A DNA stretch of 64,000 nt, from the NCBI RefSeq assembly GCF_002946355.1, contig NZ_PKOZ01000010.1, positions 41,732 to 105,731 on the forward strand. Direction: 5' to 3'. Of the stretch, positions 44,923 through 53,310 are shown in pieces. Origin of the DNA: Pradoshia eiseniae (GTDB lineage: Bacteria; Bacillota; Bacilli; Bacillales; Pradoshiaceae). The notes below the pieces were generated by a model. It ran no database searches, was not told the origin of the DNA, and saw only the letters and a list, made by a program, of their open reading frames with translations. Position numbers and translations under genes: made by a program. How positions within the stretch are numbered: the stretch's first letter is position 1; each line of letters starts with the position of its first letter.

Positions 44923-45342
44923 TTAAGACGTATAATCAGCGTTTCCAGTGATTGATTCGCCTGATTCCTTAACGTAAAATACATTCTTATCAATATATTT
45001 ATGGAAGTACCATTCGCCCCCGGCAATAAGGATTGCGGAGATTAAGGAAGCTGATAGGATGTTGGTATCATTGGAGAATAAAGCTTCTCCCATTAACCAA
45101 ATGACGGCAAATGCCAAGACCATATCAGAAAAGGTAGCAATCAAGTTTCGTTTCTGATGCTCCTGATCCTTCCCTGACTTCCGGAATATCAATAAATCCC
45201 CTAATACATAGGCAGCCGCTGTTAGGACCGCACTCACTAGCAAGGTATTTAACAAACTAACTCCAAAGGCTACTGTGAGCACAATCCATAAGACAGCTGT
45301 CAGCATAACAAACTTAATGAGCAAAGCCTTAAGATGTTCCAT
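44923..45342 (-). CDS. DUF2512 (YndM-like) membrane protein
   Basis: A 139-residue protein with four hydrophobic helices (about 9-25, 31-50, 67-84 and 94-111) and a short cytoplasmic-looking tail. The opening MEHLKALLIKFVMLTAVLW and the AYVLGDLLIFRKSG segment are typical of DUF2512, a family of unknown function found in spore-forming Bacillaceae. It is a single gene with its own terminator. Confidence 0.75.
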   Translation of the reverse strand: MEHLKALLIKFVMLTAVLWIVLTVAFGVSLLNTLLVSAVLTAAAYVLGDLLIFRKSGKDQEHQKRNLIATFSDMVLAFAVIWLMGEALFSNDTNILSASLISAILIAGGEWYFHKYIDKNVFYVKESGESITGNADYTS

Positions 45343-45443
45343 TATCTCACCTCCTTATATCGACTCTATACCTTTTACCACACTCATTTTCCAGTAAACA
45401 CCATTGCCTGGGTTTATCCTGATTCTCTTATTTGAGCAAAAAT

Positions 45444-45473
45444 AAAAAGCCGAGCTTCCTATTCGCTCCGGCT
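45444..45473 (-). terminator. Terminator of the 138-residue protein gene
   Basis: AGCCGGAGC and GCTCGGCT pair with one bulged base, followed by TTTTATTTTTG on the minus strand, eight bases past the stop. Confidence 0.75.
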
Positions 45474-45480
45474 TCCTGCC

Positions 45481-45897
45481 CTAGATATCGAGATTCAATT
45501 GGATTGTCACCTTTTTCTTTTGATTGATTGCGACATTTTTCTCTTTTATAACCTGGTCATTCAGATAGATGACAACCGTATACACCCCTTGGCTGACTGT
45601 CCACTGGACGATTCCCTTCTCATTCGTCTTCTGAGGCAAAGAAGCCTTTCCATTCGACATACTCTTTAGGCTGACCTTTAGATTCTCAACCGGCTTATTA
45701 TCTTTACTGGTGATATGAAGCGTCACAGGAACCTTATTGTCAGCGGCCGTAGCTCGCTCGCCAAATGAGTATTGCCCTTTATCAGCAAATATCCAGCTCC
45801 CTCCCTCATAAACGAACGCATAATAGACGGCAGAGATATTAATGACAACCATTAACAAGGCATAGAATACAAGCTTGACCTTCGCCACTGCATCCAA
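45481..45897 (-). CDS. Membrane-anchored protein with an Ig-like/carboxypeptidase-regulatory-like domain
   Basis: A 138-residue protein with one N-terminal hydrophobic helix (about 8-27, LVFYALLMVVINISAVYYAF) and an outside domain. Its pattern (PVTLHITSKDNKPVENLKV, TNEKGIVQWTVSQGVYTV and a KKVTIQLNLDI end) is that of a beta-sandwich of the carboxypeptidase-regulatory/Ig type often used for adhesion or protein binding. The family is not named with certainty. It stands alone, with a terminator. Confidence 0.6.
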   Translation of the reverse strand: MDAVAKVKLVFYALLMVVINISAVYYAFVYEGGSWIFADKGQYSFGERATAADNKVPVTLHITSKDNKPVENLKVSLKSMSNGKASLPQKTNEKGIVQWTVSQGVYTVVIYLNDQVIKEKNVAINQKKKVTIQLNLDI

Positions 45898-46171
45898 ATT
45901 GGCATCCCCCTTGTTGACGTTCTACTAACAAGCGCCCATATTTATCCATTTATTCATTTGTTACTCATTTTATCACAAGTTTTTCAGAATTATACGCCTC
46001 TAACGGAATGTTTACAAAAGCTAAATACTCTTTATAATTGCGTCATTTTGCGCTCTGACATTCAGAGCTGTATCTTCATTTCACCAACCTTTATCTTTAT
46101 ACCATTTGATTTATATACAACATAATTATTGAATAGATTGAATCCTTGGTTAATCTATTGTTAATCCTCTA

Positions 46172-46279
46172 TCATTTCCAAAACTTCATGGGTTGTTTGT
46201 CATCTGTGGAAACTTTAATTGTATGCTGTTTTTCAATACGGTCTAGTATATGGTTTAATTCCTTTTCTTCTTCTGTCAT
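46172..46279 (-). CDS. Small charged protein of unknown function
   Basis: A 35-residue acidic/basic protein (MTEEEKELNHILDRIEKQHT, ending PMKFWK) predicted to be one amphipathic helix. AGGGGG is five bases before the ATG. Codon pattern and ribosome site suggest a genuine small gene, but no relative is recognised. Confidence 0.5.
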   Translation of the reverse strand: MTEEEKELNHILDRIEKQHTIKVSTDDKQPMKFWK

Positions 46280-46395
46280 AAATACCCCCTTTTTTACAAA
46301 CTGTTTTTCTTAAGAAAATCAATCGCCATAAGGCAATCCATCTTTCATTCATTATTTTCATCCAAACTGCGCACTACTTCACCCTTAGGTCGTCT

Positions 46396-46671
46396 CTAGT
46401 ATAGGAAATAATTATCAATAGCGATCCAATAAAACAGGAGACCGCTAAAGACCCAAATTAAGTAGTCCTTGCGCTTTTTCCCTTTAATAATAAAAGATTC
46501 TATTCCTGTCAATAAAAAACCAGTGCCTAGCAAAAAATACATCACCGCAAAATGGTTCCAGGCAAATGGCGCACTTATAAATAAAATTATTTGAGCATAC
46601 ATAAGCGGCTTCACTGTACGTTCTTCATCTTCAAAGAATACTTTTATCATTCTTTCTAGAAAGGAATTCAT
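46396..46671 (-). CDS. Small membrane protein, three helices
   Basis: A 91-residue protein. After a charged start MNSFLERMIKVFFEDEERTV come three hydrophobic segments (about 22-38, 43-59 and 69-88). The frame is open to 46692, but the ATG at 46671 has GGGGG about eight bases upstream. Function and family are not recognised. Confidence 0.6.
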   Translation of the reverse strand: MNSFLERMIKVFFEDEERTVKPLMYAQIILFISAPFAWNHFAVMYFLLGTGFLLTGIESFIIKGKKRKDYLIWVFSGLLFYWIAIDNYFLY

Positions 46672-46916
46672 CTCATTGCCCCCATACATCAAAAACGATT
46701 TTCATATGATTCCGAATATATCTATATTCGATAAAAATGACAGTATCCCTTTTCCAAACCTCACTTTCATCTGTGCAATCGATCCCTAACGATGCTGCTT
46801 TTACATAAAAGGGATAAAAAATATTTATAATTGGGCTAATGACCACACCGTTGCCTAACGAAACCACTATACTGCCATTAGTCTATAAATTCGCGATAAA
46901 CAAGGTGGGTATAAAC

Positions 46917-47399
46917 ATGAATGATTTTTATCGACAAATTCCTGGGTTACCGAATATCTTTCCTATTCCAGGCGGTGGCGGCCCCAATTTGCCAGGTTTC
47001 CCTTCAGGCTGGCCTGGCGGGCTGCCTGCTGGATCGCCAGGTAGCAATACTGGATTTCCCGCACCGCCAACAAGCACGCCTGGCACTGGTCAGCCAGGCA
47101 GCGGATCTGCTCCTCCCCCTTCACAGAATGCAATAAGTACGTTTCAATATCTCACGCAAAACCCGTCTCAAACTCAAAATTTCCTGACACCCGGTAATTG
47201 GGCGGGGACTGGAGGAGCCACGACTTTAGGTGTGGGCTGTGATCGCCGCTGGACCATCATGCGCTTGAGAAATGGACAGATCATAATGATGTGGGTGCTA
47301 ACAGCAAATGCATTTGGCAACACGACAGGGTTCCTATTCCCTTCCTTTACGTTCTCCTCTTTCCCTACATCGAGCATAGCAGCTTATAGATGTTACTAG
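46917..47399 (+). CDS. Pro/Gly-rich protein with a conserved-looking C-terminal domain
   Basis: A 160-residue protein. Residues 1-75 are a low-complexity Pro/Gly/Ser stretch (for example IPGGGGPNLPGFPSGWPGG) without strict collagen periodicity. Residues about 75-160 form a compact, aromatic, Thr/Phe-rich domain with TTLGVGCDRRWTIMRLRNG and an AYRCY end; the two cysteines could pair. No signal peptide is visible. This architecture suggests a spore-coat or surface-layer component, but that is a guess. The ATG at 46917 has AAGGTGGG seven bases upstream, so the longer open frame from 46839 is rejected. Confidence 0.6.
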   Translation: MNDFYRQIPGLPNIFPIPGGGGPNLPGFPSGWPGGLPAGSPGSNTGFPAPPTSTPGTGQPGSGSAPPPSQNAISTFQYLTQNPSQTQNFLTPGNWAGTGGATTLGVGCDRRWTIMRLRNGQIIMMWVLTANAFGNTTGFLFPSFTFSSFPTSSIAAYRCY

Positions 47400-47434
47400 A
47401 TTGGTTAAAAAGTTGTTATTCTCTCGTTTAACGT

Positions 47435-47464
47435 AAAAATGCCACCTCTATCATAGGAGGTGGC
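47435..47464 (-). terminator. Terminator of the 150-residue protein gene
   Basis: GCCACCTC and GAGGTGGC form a perfect eight-pair stem followed by ATTTTTACG on the minus strand. Confidence 0.8.
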
Positions 47465-47516
47465 TGAAGATCATTCCGGCACAGTACCGAACTTATCCCC
47501 GTGGACGTTTTTCGAT

Positions 47517-47969
47517 TTATGATTTTCTTTCTTTTAACCACATTTCTAAACCTTTTAACACCATAGCAGATATGACCATGACTGTCGTTGTGCCTACTTT
47601 GAAAAGCTCTACATCCCTCTTTCCAATTTTATCATGTGTCACCTGAACACTATCCAAGGCTTCCTGCTTTTTATCTTGCATCATGATGACGAATTCATAA
47701 TTCGGTGAATCCTTGGCTAGCTCCTTCGCAATATCCTCCTCCATTGCTTTAATGGCTTCACGATAAATCTTCATCGCTTCGTTATCTGCTTTATTAGAAC
47801 TCGCCAAAACCCTATCGAGCATCGTCCTGACCGTTTCAGTCGCCTTATCAACCAATACGGCAGCTCCAGAGACAGCCTTGCCTAGACCCTTTTTCAGATG
47901 TTCTATCGCTCCATCCTTATCCACTAATTCCACATTCTCACCTGATGACATACCTTTTTTATCTTCCAT
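47517..47969 (-). CDS. Helical protein with a C-terminal hydrophobic segment, unknown function
   Basis: A 150-residue, Lys/Glu-rich helical protein. The stretch around 20-60 (LKKGLGKAVSGAAVLVDKA) is amphipathic, and 125-145 (VGTTTVMVISAMVLKGLEMW) is hydrophobic enough for a tail anchor. No domain is recognised. It is a monocistronic gene with its own terminator, between the Pro/Gly-rich gene and the TelA operon. Confidence 0.6.
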   Translation of the reverse strand: MEDKKGMSSGENVELVDKDGAIEHLKKGLGKAVSGAAVLVDKATETVRTMLDRVLASSNKADNEAMKIYREAIKAMEEDIAKELAKDSPNYEFVIMMQDKKQEALDSVQVTHDKIGKRDVELFKVGTTTVMVISAMVLKGLEMWLKERKS

Positions 47970-48112
47970 GTTGACCTCTCCCTTGCATTTATTTCAGACA
48001 CTCTCGCTGTTTCTAAATGGCAAATGATATAAATGACAAAGTATTAGGATAATTCTATTTTACAATAAAATATGGGTATATGGTCATAGAGAATTCTTGT
48101 TGTTAGCAAAAT

Positions 48113-48144
48113 AAAAAACGCATCCGAACTTAATCCGGATGCGT
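48113..48144 (-). terminator. Terminator of the telA operon
   Basis: ACGCATCCG and CGGATGCGT form a nine-pair stem followed by TTTTTTATTTT on the minus strand (and TTTT on plus). Confidence 0.88.
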
Positions 48145-48151
48145 TTTGCCT

Positions 48152-48520
48152 TTAATAGTAAACCTTCTTCTCATTCAGGTTTTTCTTCTGATCATGCTTA
48201 TTATAGGCCACAAGTGTTGCTATCGTTGCAACCGGATAGACGAACACGAGTGAGCTGTAGTTTGCATAATCGTAAAAGCTGAAATGGAATAATAGATATG
48301 CGAATGTATGAATCACGAACAGCCGCGTCTTCAGTTGATGGCTTTCCTTAATGTTCAAAAAGAACAGGCCGATCATCAGAATCGTGATGCTTAGCACCAT
48401 GATGCTGTAGCTTGCCATGAACATGGCCCAGTTCTCATAGAACATGACAGGGAGAGTACCAAGGAAGACAAGGGTGAAATAGCACCCTAGCAGCATGAAC
48501 GAGTATTTGACATATTTCAT
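48152..48520 (-). CDS. Small polytopic membrane protein in the telA operon
   Basis: A 122-residue protein with four hydrophobic helices (about 6-28, 33-54, 65-82 and 88-107) and a basic end. It starts 14 bases after telA and shares its terminator, so it is co-transcribed with telA and the XpaC-like gene. Function is unknown. Confidence 0.65.
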   Translation of the reverse strand: MKYVKYSFMLLGCYFTLVFLGTLPVMFYENWAMFMASYSIMVLSITILMIGLFFLNIKESHQLKTRLFVIHTFAYLLFHFSFYDYANYSSLVFVYPVATIATLVAYNKHDQKKNLNEKKVYY

Positions 48521-48534
48521 GGAGCTCTGCCCCC

Positions 48535-49614
48535 TTATTGGTTAAGCAGCTTGGTCCGCATTTCTCTATTCATGTCATCGAGTTTTGCGACAAATTCCCT
48601 GCTGCTTGAAATGATTCTTCGGCTAGAAGCCTCTTGGGTTTCAATCGCCGAGTAAATATCTTGGTAGGCCTTTTGCAATTTCTCGATGGAAACAGATGGG
48701 TTCTCGAGCAATTTCGTCGTTTTCTCCGTGTTGTCCTTGAGCATTTGCGCATTGGCCATGATCATGTTTTCTGTTGCTTCATTCACATCATTAATAGCTG
48801 TGATGATTTTTTCTTGGTTTTGAAGGGCCAGATGGATCGCAGATGTAACTGGCGCCAGGTTTTTCGTCGTATCAATGGCGTTGCGGATGGCTTCCTTCAG
48901 TTTGTCATTGTTCTTCTTGATAATATCAACGGATGCAAGTGATTGCTGGAGCACGTTCACCATGGAGCTCATGTTTTTCGTGCGAACGATGATTTTCTCC
49001 TGGGATTCGTTCACCAGCTGCGTTTTTCCCTGCCACTCTGGATCATTGCGTTTATCCTCAATCATCTGGAAGAGATTTTTGCCCATGAAAATCTGTTTCT
49101 CTAGCAGGTAAATCTTCTCATGGACATCCTTCTTGATGACTTCAAGCTCGGCATTGTCCTCCTGGAGCATATCGCGCCCGCGCAATAAGCTTTGAACAAT
49201 CTCATCGATATTCTTCTCGACGGATTGATATTTCGCCACGTACTTGTCCGTTGATTTCTTGCGCATGAACTTTGGCATAATCTTCGCCAAGCCTTTCGCT
49301 TCAAGCGAATTCGGGTTCAGTTCATTAACCGCTTGCCGAAGCTTGAGCAAGTTATCCGGAATACCATGGTTATTATCACTATCCATCATATCCTTAACAG
49401 GACGGCGAAGACTGTTCAATGATTCACCGGCAAGGCGCTGTTCGTTGCCGCCGAAGTTACTCAATTGCTCAAGCAATGAATCCACTTGGCTAGAATCGGT
49501 ATCATTGATTCGTTTGACGACATTGTTTGCCTCTTCATTCAGCTTCGCCATGTCCTCTGGTTTGATGACGGATTCAAGCACTACTTCATCCATACCTCTT
49601 GTTTGTTCACTCAT
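48535..49614 (-). CDS. TelA-family (toxic anion resistance) protein
   Basis: A 359-residue, almost entirely helical, charged protein of the TelA/KlaA/YaaN family, with NPNSLEAKGLAKIMPKFMRK, then IYLLEKQIFMGKNLFQMIED and a long coiled-coil C-terminal half. Members are linked to tellurite and antimicrobial stress tolerance and to cell-envelope stress, but the molecular role is not settled. In B. subtilis, yaaN follows xpaC, and the same XpaC-like/TelA order occurs here with a 24-base gap. Confidence 0.85.
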   Translation of the reverse strand: MSEQTRGMDEVVLESVIKPEDMAKLNEEANNVVKRINDTDSSQVDSLLEQLSNFGGNEQRLAGESLNSLRRPVKDMMDSDNNHGIPDNLLKLRQAVNELNPNSLEAKGLAKIMPKFMRKKSTDKYVAKYQSVEKNIDEIVQSLLRGRDMLQEDNAELEVIKKDVHEKIYLLEKQIFMGKNLFQMIEDKRNDPEWQGKTQLVNESQEKIIVRTKNMSSMVNVLQQSLASVDIIKKNNDKLKEAIRNAIDTTKNLAPVTSAIHLALQNQEKIITAINDVNEATENMIMANAQMLKDNTEKTTKLLENPSVSIEKLQKAYQDIYSAIETQEASSRRIISSSREFVAKLDDMNREMRTKLLNQ

Positions 49615-49638
49615 ACCTTCTACTCCTCTGATTCTAGA

Positions 49639-50448
49639 TTATTGATCATATCGTTCATCAATCGTTGTCAGCGTCTTCTTCAAATCGAATTCTCTCGATG
49701 TATCAATATGGCGGCGAATCTGGGTAATCCGCTCCTGTACGGTAATCAGGCTATTTAACGTATCATGCTCGTATTTCTCCTGCTGTCTGCGCTCTAGCTC
49801 AGCAAAATCATCCAGGAGCTTGCGAAGGTCACGGATAATCGTTTCTCTGACCTGGAATAGATAGTCCACATCACTGATTTCCTCGTAATGCTCAATCAGA
49901 TAGGCCAGTCCAGGAATGATTTGTGTAAAAGCATGGTCGATCGGCGAAGTTAAGCGATTCTGCCTTCTCGCCTCCTCTAATTCATCAATCAAGGACGTGA
50001 AAGCCACATTGTCTAAGTAGACCTTCGTCGTTTTTTCCGGCTGGAAGTTGACAATCGCCCATTTCAGGAATTGTTCAATGCTTTCCCTATCCTTTTCATT
50101 CTTAATTAAGCTCTCTGATATCTTTTTCTCTGTAAAAAGACGCGTCCTTGTATCAAAGCGGACATCGAGCAAAGGCTGATGGGTTTTCTGCCTTTGGGCG
50201 CTGATTGTTATATAATCAGGACCTGCCAGAACATTAATCGCATTCGGTCCGGACTCATATACATAATGCGCATACCGTTCATCAAGCTGCGTACACACAA
50301 ATTGATCCTTTTCACTCTTTTTCACTAGTTTCTTCATGACATTCGCGATTCGGTCCTGCTTCGGCTCACTCGTTTTAGCGTCCTGAAGCAATACGACGGT
50401 CGTTGCCCCAACCAAACCGAGAAGGATAACATAAAACATCAGAGTCAC
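49639..50448 (-). CDS. XpaC-like protein (5-bromo-4-chloroindolyl phosphate hydrolysis family)
   Basis: A 269-residue protein. An N-terminal hydrophobic segment (about 2-21) anchors a mostly helical domain. The region with IIPGLAYLIEHYEEISDVDYLFQVRETI in the middle and LLDDFAELERRQQEKYEHDT is like XpaC. The partner telA gene downstream supports this naming. The family name comes from an indirect phenotype; no phosphatase motif is seen. It is longer than B. subtilis XpaC, so it may be a diverged paralogue. Confidence 0.6.
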   Translation of the reverse strand: MTLMFYVILLGLVGATTVVLLQDAKTSEPKQDRIANVMKKLVKKSEKDQFVCTQLDERYAHYVYESGPNAINVLAGPDYITISAQRQKTHQPLLDVRFDTRTRLFTEKKISESLIKNEKDRESIEQFLKWAIVNFQPEKTTKVYLDNVAFTSLIDELEEARRQNRLTSPIDHAFTQIIPGLAYLIEHYEEISDVDYLFQVRETIIRDLRKLLDDFAELERRQQEKYEHDTLNSLITVQERITQIRRHIDTSREFDLKKTLTTIDERYDQ

Positions 50449-50595
50449 CCCTTTCTAAGGCTTATTTTATCATACTATCTATACGTTCAAACACCTCATT
50501 GGTTTCAAAATATCACTGGAAAGTCTTGCGTATTGAAACTTATCATCCCTCCTGCTTACAGGTGTAGTCCGATATTAATATAGAAAGGAGTTGTC

Positions 50596-50736
50596 ATGCT
50601 GCATTCGTTTATTTTATCAGGAATGGCCTGCCCCACTTTAAACCAGCAAGATCAGCATAATTACAAAAGCATCCATAAAGAGGATAACGATGCGTTCTTC
50701 GCCAAATTCCCTTCCCCATCCGCATATCGACTATAA
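50596..50736 (+). CDS. Small open frame, possible leader peptide
   Basis: A 46-residue frame with AAAGGAG five bases before the ATG; it begins MLHSFILSGMACPTLNQQDQ. It overlaps a second small frame (50690-50797) in another phase, which carries its own ribosome site. Either may be the real product, or this one may be a translated leader for the second. No relative is recognised. Confidence 0.35.
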   Translation: MLHSFILSGMACPTLNQQDQHNYKSIHKEDNDAFFAKFPSPSAYRL

Positions 50737-50797
50737 CGGACATGCATATTATTCTCATAGCAAGCTGATTAAATGGATTGAGTCAGATGGCTTTTAG
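50690..50797 (+). CDS. Small protein, 35 residues
   Basis: The protein MRSSPNSLPHPHIDYNGHAY continues YSHSKLIKWIESDGF, a composition that looks like a real short protein. AAGAGG lies six bases before the ATG, inside the overlapping frame. It ends just before the convergent terminator at 50805. Confidence 0.42.
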   Translation: MRSSPNSLPHPHIDYNGHAYYSHSKLIKWIESDGF

Positions 50798-50804
50798 ACA
50801 GACT

Positions 50805-50839
50805 AAAAAAAGGTGCCCATCGCTTGATGCATGGGCACC
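50805..50839 (-). terminator. Terminator of the DUF1919 gene
   Basis: GGTGCCCAT and ATGGGCACC form a perfect nine-pair stem followed by seven T on the minus strand, three bases past the stop codon. Confidence 0.92.
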
Positions 50840-50842
50840 ATC

Positions 50843-51520
50843 TCAGGATGACGTTCTTTCAGAATACCAAAACGCTACACCCTCATCCGGCGTCTTTTTA
50901 ACGACTTCACCACTGTTTAGCCACTTGGCCAAATCAAAATATTTCTGATAATCTCCTTGCTCATTCTCAAGGTCGCCCGCAACCTTTTGTTCACTGAAAT
51001 AAACGACACTCTTTAAATGCCCATACGGCTTCGCTGTGAAGCATACTTTATTCTTCAATGGGAGCTCATCAAAACGCTCTATGCATTCGGCGGTGCAGCG
51101 GTACTGGTCGCCGAGCTTAAAGAAAAGATTATCCCAATTAATCCTCTCCACCCGTTCATTCCATTTCTCCAGCGCTTCCTGTCTGTATTTATATTGATGG
51201 AAGTGAATCTCCACATCCTCACCAAGGAGCCCAATCGGATAGTTCTTCTCCCGCCATCCGTATTTAGAATGCAGGGTGAATTTCAGCCGCTGGCCCATAT
51301 AAAACTCAAAGTTCTCAAGCAGCCGCAAATAATCAGGTGCATAGATATGCATCCCGATAAATGGGCTCCTGTACTCCATTCCTAAATCTCGATAGACCTT
51401 CTCTCCCCATTCATTGTTGGAAATAATCGTGAAATCACGATTGGCCACCTCTCTTCTTAAACGGGAATGAAAAAGCGCACTCGAGGCTTTCTGAAAGAAT
51501 CCCTTCTTGTTCCTAGCCAT
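50843..51520 (-). CDS. DUF1919-family protein (exopolysaccharide biosynthesis-type)
   Basis: A 225-residue protein with the DUF1919 signature near the N-terminus: RDFTIISNNEWGEKVYRDLG, then YRSPFIGMHIYAPDYLRLLE, with WREKNYPIGLLGEDVEIHFH in the middle. Relatives occur in capsule and exopolysaccharide gene clusters and may act as sugar transferases; catalysis is unproven. Here it is alone with its own terminator. The ATG at 51520 has GAGG eight bases upstream; a GTG three codons earlier is part of that site. Confidence 0.78.
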   Translation of the reverse strand: MARNKKGFFQKASSALFHSRLRREVANRDFTIISNNEWGEKVYRDLGMEYRSPFIGMHIYAPDYLRLLENFEFYMGQRLKFTLHSKYGWREKNYPIGLLGEDVEIHFHQYKYRQEALEKWNERVERINWDNLFFKLGDQYRCTAECIERFDELPLKNKVCFTAKPYGHLKSVVYFSEQKVAGDLENEQGDYQKYFDLAKWLNSGEVVKKTPDEGVAFWYSERTSS

Positions 51521-51715
51521 CTGAACCACCTCTTCTCCGTACGAAGCTTTTAACCTATAATATGCGCACCCTGCACAAACTGTTTAAAAAATGATGCAGG
51601 AGGGCGCAAATAATCTGAATATATAGAATACTACCCTTATTATACAAAAAATTAATCTTGAATTTGAAATAGAATGACTATTTTTAGTGGTAAACCTGGA
51701 TTAATCTGTCTAAAT

Positions 51716-51740
51716 AAAAAAAACTGCCTCCAAGCGGCAG
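51716..51740 (-). terminator. Terminator of the 70-residue membrane protein gene
   Basis: CTGCC and GGCAG form a five-pair stem followed by eight T on the minus strand. Confidence 0.7.
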
Positions 51741-51750
51741 CCGTCGCATA

Positions 51751-51963
51751 TTATGTATGAGCTTTATCCGTGCGTTTTTTCCATTTATACGGGATATCCG
51801 TCCAATTCACGAACATAATGCCAAAGACCATCATTACACTAATGATCGTGTTTTCCATCCATCTGACATCCCTATCGTAGTAATACTGTATCACCATTTT
51901 AAGGACAAAAAATAAAACCGGGTAGCTGATGCACCCCTTGAAGATTTTGCGATTGATGTTCAT
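51751..51963 (-). CDS. Small membrane protein of unknown function
   Basis: A 70-residue protein from the ATG at 51963, with two hydrophobic segments (about 9-24 and 36-55) and a basic tail KWKKRTDKAHT. The frame is open to 52056, but the extra 31 residues are poor in coding character. GGGAG lies about 13 bases before the chosen start. No family is recognised. Confidence 0.5.
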   Translation of the reverse strand: MNINRKIFKGCISYPVLFFVLKMVIQYYYDRDVRWMENTIISVMMVFGIMFVNWTDIPYKWKKRTDKAHT

Positions 51964-52148
51964 TTTGACTTTTACACTCCCTTGGACAAAAAGCATTCTG
52001 GATATACTATTCTGTCCAAATGAGTATTTTCCTGCTTTTTTGGCTCTTTTGGTCATTATTGTAGCTATTTGATAAAATGAGCGACTGCTTTTACTTTCTC
52101 CTTGTTTCGCTATAGCTCCTGTTAGTTGAACAAGAAAAGTGAAGCTTC

Positions 52149-52174
52149 TTCAACAATCGCTCCCTATTGTTGAA
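52149..52174. repeat. Perfect nine-base inverted repeat downstream of the PadR operon
   Basis: TTCAACAAT and ATTGTTGAA separated by eight bases, next to AGTTGAACAAGAAAAGTGAAG. No T-run follows on the minus strand. It resembles, in wording, the dispersed repeats of the 53-58 kb region. Confidence 0.45.
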
Positions 52175-52180
52175 AATCTC

Positions 52181-52933
52181 TTATTTCTTTTCTAACTTAT
52201 ATGATGCCCAAAGGTATATAGCAAACCCGCCAAAGGTTATCCAAGGGCTAATAATTAATTGTGTTTCGTTTTTTAAAGGTGTCAAGCCTAATAAATAATC
52301 AGGTACTGTAAACAATGCTACAATGATGATTAAAATCCATGTTTTAGCCCAAAGAGACATGCCAATAATAAATAATCCTGCAACAACACCGATAATCAGG
52401 CTTCCCGTATTGCCAAAATGAATAATAGGAGTATCAATAGCTCTATTCAAGTATATCAAACCAATAAATAAGGTAATTTGCAGTAACATGATGATAAGTA
52501 TTATTAATCCTTGTATTTTAACGGATTTATTTGTTGTGGAAATATATTTAAAGCCTGTAATGATAGAAGTAATAAATATTGCTCCAATCACAACATGCCC
52601 GACCATTTCCAAAACAGAATACGAAAGGTTTCCTTCCAGTAAATCAGTGAAGATTGTAAATGAAAATGATCCAAAAACAATTAGACATATGTATTTGATC
52701 CACGTGCGATAGTCAATGAGCATTTCCTTAGATACCATCTCCATATATTCTTTTGGTGATTTTCCTATAATTTTATCAATGGACTTCCCGTTTTTTTCAG
52801 CTTCGGATAAATGGACTTCCAATTCATCCGCAATTTCTTCAATTTCCTCCGAGTTCTTACCACTGGAAAATAAGTATAGTCGTAAATCTTGCAAAAATTC
52901 TTTACTTTTATTAGATAGATTTCCCTCATTCAA
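52181..52933 (-). CDS. HAAS-domain membrane protein associated with the PadR regulator
   Basis: A 250-residue protein. Residues about 1-75 form the helical HAAS module seen beside PadR regulators (LQDLRLYLFSSGKNSEEIEE, DELEVHLSEAEKNGKSIDKI, IGKSPKEYMEMVSKEM). About six hydrophobic helices follow. The longest frame begins at a TTG at 52972, inside padR; but AAAAGGAG sits just after the padR stop, nine bases before a TTG at 52933, which is the better start and gives normal spacing. It probably works with PadR in sensing at the membrane. Confidence 0.72.
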   Translation of the reverse strand: MNEGNLSNKSKEFLQDLRLYLFSSGKNSEEIEEIADELEVHLSEAEKNGKSIDKIIGKSPKEYMEMVSKEMLIDYRTWIKYICLIVFGSFSFTIFTDLLEGNLSYSVLEMVGHVVIGAIFITSIITGFKYISTTNKSVKIQGLIILIIMLLQITLFIGLIYLNRAIDTPIIHFGNTGSLIIGVVAGLFIIGMSLWAKTWILIIIVALFTVPDYLLGLTPLKNETQLIISPWITFGGFAIYLWASYKLEKK

Positions 52934-52952
52934 CCTTACCATCTCCTTTTGA

Positions 52953-53285
52953 TCATTTTGTATCTGACTCAAGATGTAAAACTCTATTTACGTTGGTTTG
53001 CAGATAACTCCACCGTTCAATGAACAACACTAATTCCGCCTCACCCTTTGGTGTAAGCGAGTAATATTTTCTTTTTGGTCCCGCTGTTGATTTTTTCAAT
53101 GTTGAAGTAACCAATTCTTCCTTTTGCATCCTGATTAACAATGGATAAATTGTCCCCTCGCTAAAGGAATGAAAACCATAGCTTTCAAGTTTCTCGGCCA
53201 GCTCATATCCATATACTTCTTTATCTTTAATAATCGCCAGCAAGCAACCATCAAGTATTCCTTTTAACATTTGAGTTGTCGACAA
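52953..53285 (-). CDS. PadR-family transcriptional regulator
   Basis: A 110-residue winged-helix regulator: TQMLKGILDGCLLAIIKDK, VYGYELAEKLESYGF, then SEGTIYPLLIRMQKEELV as recognition helix and wing, and AGPKRKYYSLTPKGEAEL. The TTG at 53285, eight bases after GGGGTG, gives the family start MSTTQMLKG; the open frame reaches 53303. Three palindrome-like sites upstream overlap its promoter, so self-repression is likely. Confidence 0.87.
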   Translation of the reverse strand: MSTTQMLKGILDGCLLAIIKDKEVYGYELAEKLESYGFHSFSEGTIYPLLIRMQKEELVTSTLKKSTAGPKRKYYSLTPKGEAELVLFIERWSYLQTNVNRVLHLESDTK

Positions 53286-53310
53286 TATGATTTCACCCCC
53301 CATTTAATAA

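Noticed and set aside
46673..46867. 64-codon minus-strand frame starting with GTG
   Set aside because: No ribosome site, and it overlaps the start of the divergent Pro/Gly-rich gene's upstream region and the next minus-strand gene. It has some protein-like look, so it is not fully excluded.
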